Assembly: GCA_020205615.1 (NCBI GenBank)
Contig: CM035156.1
Span: 13,646,123-13,710,122 of the forward strand
DNA length: 64,000 bases
Source: Panax quinquefolius
Lineage: Eukaryota > Streptophyta > Magnoliopsida > Apiales > Araliaceae
Reading direction: 5' to 3'
The notes under the pieces: generated by a model
The model's input: the letters and a program-made list of their open reading frames with translations, nothing else
Told to the model about the DNA's origin: nothing
The model's database searches: none
Shown here: positions 51,540 to 62,564 of the stretch, one piece after another
Position numbering within the stretch: the stretch's first letter is position 1
How the letters are laid out: the number at the start of each line of letters is the position of its first letter
Translations under genes and position numbers: made by a program

Positions 51540-52950
51540 AGAAGGAGCTATTCCTAAGCGAGAATTGATGAAGAAGGAATACTTGAGTCCACTCTAGACT
51601 TTGTGTTCCTAACGACTCGATTTGAAGTACAAGATTATGATGGAGGCACACAATACACCATTTGCAATCCATCCGGAAGTACTAAAATGTATCATGATCT
51701 TGACATACATTTTGGTGGAACAATATGAAGAGAGAGATTGCAAAGTTTATCTCGATGTGTTTAACTTGTCAACGTGTAAAAAGGCGGAGCATCTAGTACC
51801 TAAGGGTCCGTTGCAACCACTTGAGATTCGAAATGGAAGTGGGAACACATTACCATGGATTTCGTTACGGGTCTTCCTACGGTTTCTCAAGGCATCAATG
51901 CTTATTTGGGTTATTGTTGATAGATTAACCAAGTCCGCTCATTTCTTGCCGATCACGGAGACTTATTCACTTGAACGTCTTGCTAGTATGTACGTGAATG
52001 AGATTGTGAGGTTGCATGGCATGCTCAGTATCCATAGTTTTGATCGTGACCCAAGATTCACTTCAAGATTTTGGGTTAGCTTTGCAAAAAGCTATGGGCG
52101 CGGATTTGCGATTTAGTTCGGCATACCATCCCCAAAACGGACGGACAATCGAGAGAGGACTATTCAAACTCTTGAAGATTTATTAAGACTCGTGTCCTAG
52201 ACTTCAAGGCGGTTGGGATATGTATTTACCATTGGTGGAATTCTCTACAACAATAGTTATCAGCAAGTATAGGTGTGGCTCCATTCAAGCATTATATGGG
52301 ACGAAAATATCGTTTCCAATATGTTGGGATGAGGTGGGTGAAGCAACATTGTTGGGACCCGAAGTTAAGACGTATGACTCACCGAAAAGATCCAAATGAT
52401 TCGGATAACGATATAAAGCGGCACAAGATCGACAAAAAAAGAGTTATGCGGATCTTCATCGAAAGGACGTGGAATTTAGTGTGGGGATCATGTATTATTG
52501 CGAGTTGCTCCATGGAAGGAGTTACAAGATTTGGGAAGAGAGGAAAGCTCAATCCACGATTTATCGGTCCATTTCAAATTCTTGACCGAGTAGGAAATGC
52601 CTTTATAGACTTGCGTTACCTCCAAGTATGTCTCGTGTTCATAATGTGTTTCACATATCGGTCTTCCGTAAATATGTGAAAGACCGAACCACGTTATAGA
52701 GTTAGAACCAGGACGAGATAGCAGAAGACTTAACGTATGAGAGGAGGTACTGTCAAGATTTTGGATAGGAAGGAGCATGTCCTACGCCAAGAAAGGTCAT
52801 ACCACAAGTTAAAGTTTTGTGGAGGAATCATCTTTATAGAAGAAATGACCAGGAATTGGAAAGCGGAAATGAAAGCGAGGTATCCTCACCTTTTGAAACA
52901 CACCAGTACGTCACGTCAATTCGAGGACGAAATTTCATAAGGAGGGAGGT
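51540..52950 (+). pseudogene. E2 integrase and chromodomain-like tail
   Basis: Continuation of E2 pol after E3. Frame 51622-52116 has CKKAEHLVPKGPLQPLEI, then IWVIVDRLTKSAHFLP with the first catalytic aspartate and FDRDPRFTSRFW with the second. The glutamate region (QNGRTIERTIQTLEDLLR) follows in another frame near 52130-52180. Frame 52275-52679 has GRKYRFQYV, MEGVTRFGKRGKLNPRFIGPFQIL. 52737-52940 has VKILDRKEHVL, then WRNHL..EMTWELE in shifted frames and KARYPHL, the Tekay/Del chromodomain-like end. The polypurine tract is at 52939-52949. Not intact. Confidence 0.85.
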
Positions 52951-55610
52951 TGTAAGACCCCAACTTATTATTAATGAAATTTAATTTTCTCTATTTATTA
53001 TTTTGAAATAGTAAGGGTTGATTTGATTAATGTGGATAGTTAGGGGTTAAATACGCAAATATTTCAAAATAAGCAAGTGGTTATAAAATATTCATTGTTG
53101 TTTTGGGAATATTCGTTTGGTCGTGGAATATTAGATCATTGTCGGGAATATTATTTACTGCGGCAAATGACCATGTGTGGGCCCCATGAAAGCGATTGGA
53201 TGAGGAAAACGACAAATATAAGTTGTTTAAAAATAAGCGTAATTATTTACTGTTAAGGACTGTTGGAATACCCGTTGGTTAAAATACGATGTCTGGCGTG
53301 GTCGCACAAAGAATGATACTTGCGGTATTGCATGATATTGTTGAATTATTGATCCTTACGTAAGAAGGCACTACTCAATAATTTTCACGATGAATTCTTG
53401 TTCAAAGATTTTATTTTATTGATTCAATAATTCTTTGCGTTGATATTTTATATTATTGTTGTTCAATAATTGTCACTGCACATTATCTCCATTATCGGAT
53501 CAATAATTCATATTATTTGAATAATATTATTAGATAGCATTATTGGCAATGTCTAGAAAGTTACATCAAGGAGAGGTTTGGTCACCTAATTGCTACAAAG
53601 AAGGAGAGATCCTTATTGGAAAGCCCTCTTTCTGAGGAGGGCAACTGGTCATTATAAATGTGATTACGTAATATTATTTGGGAATAATTAATTATTGATT
53701 TATATGATAAGAAAATATTTATTTGATATGGATATAAATGATGGATTTATTATATGTGGTTATAATTGAAGGATTTAATGTTAAGGTATTTTATCAAGTA
53801 TTTTTGTCGGAATGGAGGTATTAAAATCAAATCATTATTTTTACGATATATTGCGTGAGTTATAATTTTTAATCGTAGTTGGATCGAATTATGATTTTTG
53901 GATATGTTATACATATATAAGTTGAGTATATGTCTACAAATTTTGAACCGTTAAAATGAATGAATGATTTGTTATAAATTTTAAGAGGTGTTTGATTAGG
54001 AAAGTAGGGTTATAATTAATTTTGGTGGAAAATTCTAGAATTGAGTGGGCCCCACTTGTGGTTGGTGAAAAAAATGTCTGCTGAATTTTATTTCAAATGT
54101 GGTGGGTGGCAATAGTAGCGAGTAAAGCCATCGGTGTAAAGTCAAGTCTGCTTTGCAGTGGCTAACATTTTTCTATAAATAGAGGCTAAGTTAGAATTGA
54201 AAATCACACCGAAACAAAGTTTTTCTCTTTTCTCTCTATATTATTGAGCGTATTTTGTGAGTATTTAGATACTTTGAGAGTTCTTTGTTCAATTACAAGT
54301 TTCATTCAAACATCACTTGACATTTCCTTAGAAATCAATCGATTCTTTGAGGTAAGGGATGTTATTTTTTTTCGTAATGATATTATTTCTACAATATCAT
54401 TACGCTAAAATGTTGATCCAAGTTTTTATCAAATTTGGAACTTTTACATGTCGGGGTTACTATTCATGAGTTACTATTCACGAGTTACTATTCATGAGTT
54501 ACTATTCACGAGTTTATTCACGAGTACTATTCATGAAGCGTGAAGATGTTTTTTTTTGTGAAATTTCTATCTTTTGGTGTCGAGAGTTACTATTCACGAT
54601 GTCAAGACTATTCACGATTATCAAGACTATTCATTAGAAAATAAAATTTCTTCTTTTCGTCAAAATATCTATTTTGGATACTAGCTTTGATTGTATCCAT
54701 GTTTTGATCATTCTTGAATTTTACACCACTATGATTATTTTGAGGTAGTTTTGAACATGGATAAAACAAAGTACTTAATCCATAATCCTTAATCCTTGTC
54801 ATTTTGTTTCAATTGGATTCGTTTCTTTAAAAAATATTTTCATCATCCTCGGTCTTAAATGATGATATTAAAGAATATCTTTGTTTTGTAGTGCAAAAAG
54901 ATGAATGATTTTGAAGAATATCTTTGGCCCGTGTGCAAAGATGAGCAGTGTTGAGATGAACATGATGGTGATTAATATCTTTGGCACAGTAGTGCAAAGA
55001 TGATGTGTGTTTAAATGAACATGATTAATCGATGAATATCTTTGGCTCAGAGTGCAAAAAGATGAATATTTGATTCCGGATGTATATTGATTGATGTTAC
55101 GGGGATAAAAGATGAGCGATGAACTTTTAAATTCATACATAGAAGATAGTAGTTTGCATTCTCTACTTAACTCTTCTAATGAATTATTATTTCAGCTGCG
55201 AATATTGATTTAAAATTTGTTGTCTATTGTATTCTATTAGATTTTTTCCTGTTGAAGACTAACGATAATTTGTTGTATATTATCTTAGTCATAATATTCT
55301 TTTCTTGAGCTAGTTGAGCTCACCCTTTTCCTTTTTGTTCCATTTTTCTCGGGAGAGGCGAATATAATAATAGCGAGTATAGTGGAATGGAATAAAGGTT
55401 CTAGAGAGAGTTGTTTAGTAGTCCTCACCATTTTGTAAAATAATGTATCAATAAATGTGATGAGGATTTATTTGAGTATAGATATTATTCAGAAGATAAT
55501 ATTTGTATTTAAACTCAGAGTTTTTTGTTGTAATAATAAAGATGTAGTTGTTCGCATACCATGTATTGACAACTCGAATGGGTGATGTATACCTATTTTG
55601 GGGCGCCACA
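52951..55610 (+). repeat. 3' LTR of E2
   Basis: Same length as the 5' LTR. TATA-like box 54174-54182, tandem TTACTATTCACGAG words 54467-54640, four internal repeat units 54865-55065. Followed directly by AAGAA, the right target duplication. Confidence 0.92.
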
Positions 55611-57121
55611 AAGAATGGAATAACAAAAGAAATCACCATGCATGCGATAGATAGGCACGTGCAAAAGTTATTCCAATGAGAATAATAAATAACGAAACCA
55701 GTCCGCCAAAAGCGCACGAGCATGGGATATTCAACAAAATAATAAAGAATGGAACCGGTCCCACGTAAAACACACATGCACAGGATGTTCCAATAGAATA
55801 ATAATAAAGATGGAACCAGTCCTGTGTAAAACACATGCACGGATGTTCCAACAGAATAATAATAAAAAGCGGAACCCAGTGGGTGTAAAAAACACCTTGA
55901 GCAGGATGTTCCAATGAGAATAATAGAAGAATGTCACCAAGTATAGGTAAATGGCGTATCTGAGTTATTCAATGAGAATAATAAGCAATGGAATAACAAC
56001 AGTTCTTTTCATGAATAAGAAATAACACCCTTACTTTTGGTAGGAGATTGAATCTGCGGTAGTGAAGTAACAAAATACTCTTCTTCTTTATCTTTTATTC
56101 TCTCTATACTTTCTCTCTCTATAGCTTGAATGAATTCGTGAAAAATAATGAAGCACTAAGCCTCTATTTATAGAAGATTTCTAAACACTTTTGCCATATG
56201 TGAAAAGGCAAGTGGCTTGAATTTATTTGGTGATGTGAAAAGAAAAGTGGTTTGGCGCCTGTAATGTGAAAACGACAAGTGGTTCGGCCTTTGTAATGTG
56301 AAACGACAAGTGGTTCGACGCCTGTAATATGAAACGGCAAGTGGTTTGACGTCTAGTAAAGGTAATTACTATTGACGAAGGTAATTATTTATTCACAAAG
56401 GTAATTACTATCGACGAAGGTAATTACTATTGTGAAGAGACTCTTAGATGATGACATATGGGCCCCCATAAAATAATCAAACTTACCACAAACGTCTCAT
56501 ACCAGACTCTTTATATACATCAAGGATTGAATAAATATTACTACAAATCATTTTATTTTTAATCAACACATATTTAATCTTTCAACAATTATTAATCATT
56601 TATAACTTGTCGTCTCAATTATTGATTTAATACTATAACATATTATATGAGATGATCTTTGTGACAATAATTGAATCGATAATATAAGAGATATGATGCG
56701 CCAATTCTTGTAGCAATAATTGAGCATAATGAGTGACTTCTCACGTAAGCATCAATAATCAATATCTGTGCTCTACTATACAACTACGCCAGACATCGTA
56801 CTTTTCTACTTAGGGTAGTTCAACGGTTTTAACGATAACACCTCTACCGTTATTTTTATAGAAAGATAATTTTGTCGTTTTAACTACGACAATACTTCCG
56901 ATTAATAGGGTCCACCAATGATTGAGCCGCCGTAAATACGAATATTCCCAAACAAAAGAATATTAAAAACCAAAACGAATATTTTATAACAACTTAACTT
57001 ACTTTGCAAAATTTATAAATATTACCCACAACTATAACATTATATCAAATTTATTCCATAATATTCAAAAATAATATTTATAGAAAATTCATCTTTATTT
57101 ATAAAATTTGGGGTCTTCTGA
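55611..57121 (-). repeat. 5' LTR of E1, outer part
   Basis: Resumes the E1 LTR at AAGAATGGAATAAC and runs to TTGGGGTCTTCTGA, where the final CA has changed. TATA-like box (minus) at 56164-56172. Followed by GATGG (57122-57126), the right target duplication of E1. Confidence 0.9.
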
Positions 57122-57129
57122 GATGGATT

Positions 57130-57131
<2 letters not shown>

Positions 57132-57196
<65 letters not shown>
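57132..57196. repeat. (AT)n tract at the right edge of the host element
   Basis: AT run of about 65 bases adjoining the outer tip of the right arm, mirror of 1042-1096. Confidence 0.96.
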
Positions 57197-57199
<3 letters not shown>

Positions 57200-58260
57200 A
57201 CAACTAAGTGATAATTTATAAATAACATTAATTTATGTCAAATGTACATGAATTGGTTTTAGGAAAAAGAGGAAAATTTTCATAAATGTTAGTACATATT
57301 TTTTAATAAATATATATTTAATTAATAATTGATATAATTCTGATAATTGTTTATATTTCATAATTCATAAATTTAATTAGTAGAATATATCTCATTCGAC
57401 TCACTCTAATTCATTATAAATAACACTTTACTTATACACTTAATTAACACAAAAATTTCACAAATTCACTATGAATTAGTAGCAAGTTCATTCAAATCAA
57501 CTATATTTCAAAAAAATAAATATTTACTATTAAAGTGAGAGGGCTGAAATGCAAAAGTGACCTTCCAATATATACGCTTTTTACAAGCCCTTTCCTTAAA
57601 CTTTCATTTTTGTATAACTCACCCTTCAAGTTGTATAAGTACTAAAAAGAGGACCCAGTTGACTTTTTTGGCTAGAAAAATATCAGAAGTAATCGGATTA
57701 GGTGTATAATAAGAACAATACAATTAAAATACAAAATAAAATTGAAAATCTACAAATAAAAAAGATGATTCAAAATAAAATTCAAAATTTAAAAACTTAA
57801 TACGTTAAAGTATAAAATAGTAAAAATTAAACCTTAAAATTTAAGAGATTTGAATTTGGAATGGAGTAAATATAAAAGTAAACAAAATTGATAACACCGA
57901 TGTTATCCTACTAGATGATGAGATAAGTATGTCTTATTATTTTTTTCAATCTATTAATCAATTTCTCAAGTTTTAAATATATTTTTTAAAATGTCAACAT
58001 AACACATGCATTAAAAATGTTATTAATTATTTCATTCCAATTACACATGCAGTTTTGACTGAATTAGAAAAACAATTTCATAAATAAATTACAATAAAGA
58101 TCACAATAAATTAGTCAACCGTTTCTAAATTTATCTATACTTTGTACGATCGAGTTATTAAGTTTGTAGATTGGAATTATAAATTATCTAATTTTGGTCC
58201 TTATTTTATACACTTCATTTAAAAATAATTTTAAGAACTTTTGTATCAACTTGCTAGATA
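57197..58260. other. AT-rich spacer
   Basis: No protein similarity, no clear repeat and no long frame seen. Confidence 0.6.
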
Positions 58261-58530
58261 CTCCCTCCATTTTTAAAAGATTATCGTTTTAGAAGAAAAA
58301 ATTTGTGCTAAAATATTTGTCGTTTATAACTTTTGAGAAAAATAAATTATTTATTTTTCTATATTACCCCTTCCTTCTCTTCTCTCCCTTGTATTAATAG
58401 TTTTCAACAGCTTCCTATAAAGGGGTAGTGATAAAATTTCAAATAAATTTTATTTGATAAATAATACTTTATTAATTCATGTGCAAAAATTTTAAACGAT
58501 AATTTGTTTGGAAAATACTCCCTTTAGTAT
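58261..58530. mobile_element. Possible MITE starting TA-CTCCCTCC
   Basis: TACTCCCTCCATTTTTAAAAG at 58259 is the usual start of many plant Stowaway-type MITEs. An inverted repeat follows: 58280-58308 (ATTATCGTTTTAGAAG..) and 58481-58504 (GTGCAAAAATTTTAAACGATAAT). The right end does not show the expected GGAGGGAGTA but ..AAAATACTCCCTTT, so it is damaged or a different element. Confidence 0.4.
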
Positions 58531-58681
58531 TATGAACTTTTTAATATTTTTGAGAAGACACTAAAACATAACTCAACGGCTTTCATTATAATGTCAGCCT
58601 TGAATCTTGAATCCACGTTAGATATTTGAAACTCGAGCAGTGATCCTTCCTTTAATTATATTCCTAATTCTCGATCTTCTT

Positions 58682-58685
<4 letters not shown>

Positions 58686-58739
<54 letters not shown>

Positions 58740-58759
58740 TGTGTGTGTGTGTGTGTGTG
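58686..58759. repeat. Compound (AT)n(GT)n microsatellite
   Basis: About 50 bases of AT followed by about 23 bases of GT, seen directly. Confidence 0.97.
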
Positions 58760-58990
58760 GCCAGTTGCAAAACCTATTAATTTATTTGATCTCCAGTCAA
58801 ATATAAAATAATTAAATTAAGCACGAATATGTGGGCAGTTTAATTAATTAATATGCAAGTGTGACCTATAAAGTAATCATCTAATCCAAAATATGTTGTA
58901 ACTTTATTATTCACATTGTTCCTTAGAATTTGATCTGAGAATATATAATCATAAAATACCCTTAAATATTAGTATCAAAATATTGAGGAA

Positions 58991-58993
<3 letters not shown>

Positions 58994-59044
<51 letters not shown>
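58994..59044. repeat. (AT)n microsatellite
   Basis: AT run of about 51 bases. Confidence 0.97.
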
Positions 59045-59049
<5 letters not shown>

Positions 59050-60297
59050 AATCAACAAAGAATTGAGAGTTCAATTTGTTGACTACTGGGCTAATTCATT
59101 CATTCCTAATTCCTTGTGAAATTTTCGAAGGCTTCTCAACCAATTACATACAACACACGTGTACATGTTGGTTTACAGCCCAGATGTTGGGAGAAAAGAA
59201 ACAGACAAATAGGGAATTAAAATAAGTAGAGGATAATCATTAATTCTGGCTGGCTAGGGTTAGTTTGAGTAAGGGGTCAACCTCAAGTTCTAAATCCAAG
59301 TTACTACATCCCAGATGTTGGAAGGAGTGTTAGTCGAGTAGAGTAGTTTGATATTGACTCGAGATCGGTTTGAAAATATGATTCAAAAGTTTCGAATTGA
59401 AGTTGATTAGTCGAATATGATCATACTCGTTTTACGTTTAATAATCTGCGAGTCGAATTAATTATATACCAATATTCGCCAGATTAGGGTTGAGTATTTC
59501 ATTTTTCTAACTAACTAAAAATCACCTTTCGATGGATCGTATTGAATATTGGTGCGATTAAATACTAATAAGTTAAATATGTGATATTTATATCAATCTT
59601 TATAATTTATAAAGTGTAGTATTAAATTGTGTAAAAGCTTTGTCTTGAATAAATCAATTGAATTGATTGTTAATTAAGTATTACATTCTTTGTAATTTCT
59701 TTACATAAATAAAAGTAAAATACTTTTATATATAAACATTAGTTCAATACTCAATTTAATATGTAGTTGTTCATTATTAAGCGAAATGGTTCATATTAGA
59801 AAATCGATTTGAAAGGCTAAGTGAGTAACTTCGTTTGTAAAGCGAATCGAGTCTTCTGGTAGAAGTAAATCCGAGTAATAATTAATTGAGTCGAATCTGG
59901 CAAAAATTAAAATTCTTTATCAAATTAGAAACTTTAATTTTTTTTGAGTAAAGTAGAATAAAGCGTTAAAGTGTTAGTTGATATTCGAGGAGGAGGAGAT
60001 TATGTCAAGTGTGGAGTAGTGCATGCAGTTCGGTCGTGATTGCACCGCATTTTTCTTTATTTTAGTGGTAGTATTTTTCTATGTCATATATATAGGCCCG
60101 AGTTGGACATTTAATTAGTTCGATTTGAATTATCTAGAGAATATCTTATATAAATATCCAATTTATCAAAAAAAAAAAAGATTATTTAGAATTCCTTAGG
60201 ATTTTTAACTTGGGAAATGATAGAAAAGTGACTTTTCTTTGTGACTTTAATAAATAAATCAGGATATAAATGTCTAAAATTTAATTTATATCTTACA

Positions 60298-60403
60298 ATT
60301 AAGTAAGCACAATTACAAAATTAAAATAAACTTTATTAAACCTATTTTCATTTTCTTAGCTTCCTAAAATAATTAAGTAAGCACAATTACAAAATTAAAA
60401 TAA
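60298..60403. repeat. Local direct duplication of 33 bp
   Basis: AATTAAGTAAGCACAATTAC and the following AAAATTAAAATAAA occur at 60298-60330 and again at 60371-60403, an offset of 73 bases. Confidence 0.9.
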
Positions 60404-60525
60404 ATTGCTGAATAAATAATGTTTCTTAAACAAATTTCATAATATATATCATGGGTAAAAATATCAACAAACACTCTTATTTGGTGAGTATATTTTAGAA
60501 AATAATGTCTAGCAACATATAAAAC

Positions 60526-60527
<2 letters not shown>

Positions 60528-60568
<41 letters not shown>
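60528..60568. repeat. (AT)n microsatellite
   Basis: AT run of about 40 bases. Confidence 0.97.
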
Positions 60569-60570
<2 letters not shown>

Positions 60571-61437
60571 AATAAAATAACCTTATTTTGAAACCGTAAA
60601 ATCCAATTTCACCTTCATTGGAATTTTTCTTAACATGATTTTTAAAAATTATTTTTGTGTAGTTTATTATAAAAATATAGGTGATGAAATTATATTCAAA
60701 AGAAATTAAGTATACACACTATATATACTACTTACTAACCCCAATTTCATAAAAAGATATTTATATATGCTCAAGAATTAGTTCTAAAAATATATGTAAT
60801 ATTATTGGTTCCCAACCATTTAAGGAATAAAATTAACGGCTGTGGACTTGACAGTGAATAATTTCTACAAGGAATTAAGTAGTACATTACTAACAATAAA
60901 CACTAAATAATGTTAAATCAACAGGGAAGGGATGAGATGGGATGGAATGTATTTGACTTTTTCGTTTGCAAGGGGGCACGGGTCACATTTGGAAGCCAGT
61001 AACATGAAGGTGTTGTGCAGTGTGTGGTGTGGTTAAAGTTGCCGTTTCGAGTTGAAGAAATGGAATGGAACTTGAGCTAATTTTGTTACTTCTTCTCTGC
61101 ACTTGCATACAGCTGTTTTCACTAATTGAGATTTTTGGATCAAAAATTTTAGTTTAGAAATTAATCCCAATTGCATTACTAATCTATTTACTCAATTATA
61201 TATTATTTTTATATTTAAATCAAATCAAAGTGATATATTATATATTTAAATCCTTTATTAATTCCCTTAAATCTTTTTAATATAATTAATCAATGTTGGA
61301 AAATTCTGGTCACATTTTTGTCTTCAAGTGTTATGTTGCCATCTTTATATTATAACTAGAGAGTTTCCATTGATCAAAATTCAATGAATTAAAATAGAAA
61401 TAAATTATAAAACTTCATGCATGGTACATATATATAG

Positions 61438-61463
61438 ATACATACATACATACATACATACAT
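61438..61463. repeat. (ATAC)n microsatellite
   Basis: Six tandem ATAC units, seen directly. Confidence 0.95.
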
Positions 61464-61558
61464 AGAGATGAGCTGTCTGTATTTAGTGCAAAATATAAAC
61501 TTAAGATGGATAGATTTATTGCAGGAAAGGTAATAAAGAGAAACTAGGCCAAAAACAA

Positions 61559-61585
61559 CCTCCCTCCCTCCCTCCCTCCCTCCCT
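61559..61585. repeat. (TCCC)n microsatellite in the NAC leader
   Basis: Six to seven tandem CCTC/TCCC units, seen directly. Confidence 0.95.
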
Positions 61586-61958
61586 AGTTTCCTTTGAAAC
61601 CACGTCTCTCTCTCTCAATCTTAATCTCTCTAACTCCAGTATTTAGGGCCTTATGTCTTTCATACCTCTGTTTTTTCTCTAAACATCTCCCCATCTTTCA
61701 GCCACTTTTCCTTCCATGGCTTCTCTTCTTCTCTCTCCTTTCCATTTCCTTCTATTTCATTTTCTCCCATAGTTATATTAAAATCTTTTCTTGCTAGATT
61801 TGATTCTCTTCAAGGGTATCTAGATTCTGAATATTAGAGCTGTTTGGTCGGTCAATACCCATTTGAATTTTAAAAGGCCTGGTTTTTATTTTGATCAAAA
61901 TTAATTAAGCTCAACTAGTTTTGATAAGTAAGGAAGGAAAGAAGGGTTTTAGTTGATC

Positions 61959-62519
61959 ATGGAGAATTTGTCGGATGACCAGATGATATTACCTCCGGGT
62001 TTTCGATTTCATCCAACAGATGAAGAACTAATCACCCATTATTTATCTAAGAAAGTTGTTCACACCAATTTCTCTGCTACAGCTATCGGAGAGGTAGATA
62101 TGAACAAGATTGAACCCTGGGATTTGCCACGTAAGATACCTATATGCCATAGTTTCTTTAATTATTATTAAAATTTCTCTGTTTATTTTGGTTGGTATTA
62201 TATGTTGATGTACGTACTGATTCTGGTTGTTGAATCAAGGGAGGGCAAAAATGGGGGAGAAGGAGTGGTATTTTTTCTGTGTGAGAGATAAAAAGTACCC
62301 AACCGGTTTGAGGACAAACAGAGCTACTGCTGCCGGTTATTGGAAAGCAACCGGAAAAGACAAGGAAATTTTCCGAGGAAAATTTCTGGTTGGAATGAAG
62401 AAAACCTTGGTTTTCTACTAAAGGAGAGCTCCAAAAGGGAGAAAAGCAATTGGGTAATTCATGAATATAGGTTGGAGGTAAATTCTCTCTCAAAACCTAC
62501 CCAAGACTGCAAAGGTAGG

Positions 62520-62564
<45 letters not shown>

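Larger units (their letters stand above)
36156..55610 (+). mobile_element. E2: Ty3/gypsy chromovirus-type retrotransposon inside the 5' LTR of E1, plus strand
   Basis: Two LTRs of exactly equal length (2660 bp) start TGTAAGACCCCAACTT and end GGGGCGCCACA. Target duplication AAGAA at 36151-36155 and 55611-55615 is perfect. After the 5' LTR comes a PBS TGGTATCGAGC (38818-38828), then gag and pol, interrupted by E3 at 41893-51539, then integrase and a polypurine tract AAGGAGGGAGG (52939-52949). Own sequence about 9.8 kb. It is younger than E1 and older than E3. Confidence 0.92.
27677..57121 (-). mobile_element. E1: Ty3/gypsy chromovirus-type retrotransposon (Tekay/Del-like), minus strand
   Basis: On the minus strand: 5' LTR (57121 to 55616 and 36155 to 35097, split by E2), leader, gag, protease, RT, RNase H, integrase, chromodomain-like end, polypurine tract, 3' LTR (30253-27677). 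Own length is about 10 kb. Target duplication GATGG at 27672-27676 and 57122-57126 is perfect and shows that the two far-apart ends belong to one insertion. The LTRs are 2577 and about 2565 bp. It inserted in the right arm of the host inverted repeat and was then invaded by E2 in its 5' LTR, which would separate its promoter from its genes. Confidence 0.9.
1042..57196. mobile_element. Inverted-repeat (foldback/MITE-like) host element split by five LTR retrotransposon insertions
   Basis: Removing the LTR elements leaves a unit of about 1.2 kb: an (AT)n tract at 1042-1096, a left arm (1097-1374 plus 3863-3997), an AT-rich centre (12356-12529 plus 15365-15468), a right arm (27266-27676) and an (AT)n tract (57132-57196). 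The right arm is the reverse complement of the left over about 400 bp. Outer tips agree (CCATC next to the (AT)n tract), and the inner ends share the self-complementary 12-mer GTATTATAATAC (3985-3996 and 27276-27287). Long terminal inverted repeats flanked by (TA)n recall MITEs that target TA, such as the Micron type of rice, but no transposase is present and the superfamily is not known. Two independent copies in opposite orientation is the alternative; the shared centre motif ATCATAAGTATTA at three breakpoints favours one element. Confidence 0.6.
58531..60527. other. AT-rich spacer upstream of the NAC gene
   Basis: No coding similarity. Contains microsatellites (58686-58759, 58994-59044). 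59330-59900 has scattered GAGTCGAAT words like those of degraded plant repeats. A 33-base direct repeat lies at 60298-60330 and 60371-60403. Confidence 0.6.
60569..61958 (+). other. Upstream region and probable 5' UTR of the NAC gene
   Basis: No coding similarity. Holds an (ATAC)n run (61438-61463), a (TCCC)n run (61559-61585) and a CT-rich stretch (61603-61760) of the kind common in plant 5' leaders. TATA-like TATATATAGATA at 61429-61440 is a candidate core promoter but is embedded in simple repeats. The transcription start cannot be fixed from sequence. The 67-codon frame 61594-61797 is a low-complexity product of the CT-rich leader; an upstream ORF cannot be fully excluded. Confidence 0.5.

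Noticed and set aside
52488..52778. 96-codon minus-strand frame
   Set aside because: Antisense shadow of the E2 integrase C-terminus.
61953..61958. Earlier NAC start two codons upstream
   Set aside because: The upstream codon is TTG; the first ATG in good context is at 61959, giving the usual N-terminus.
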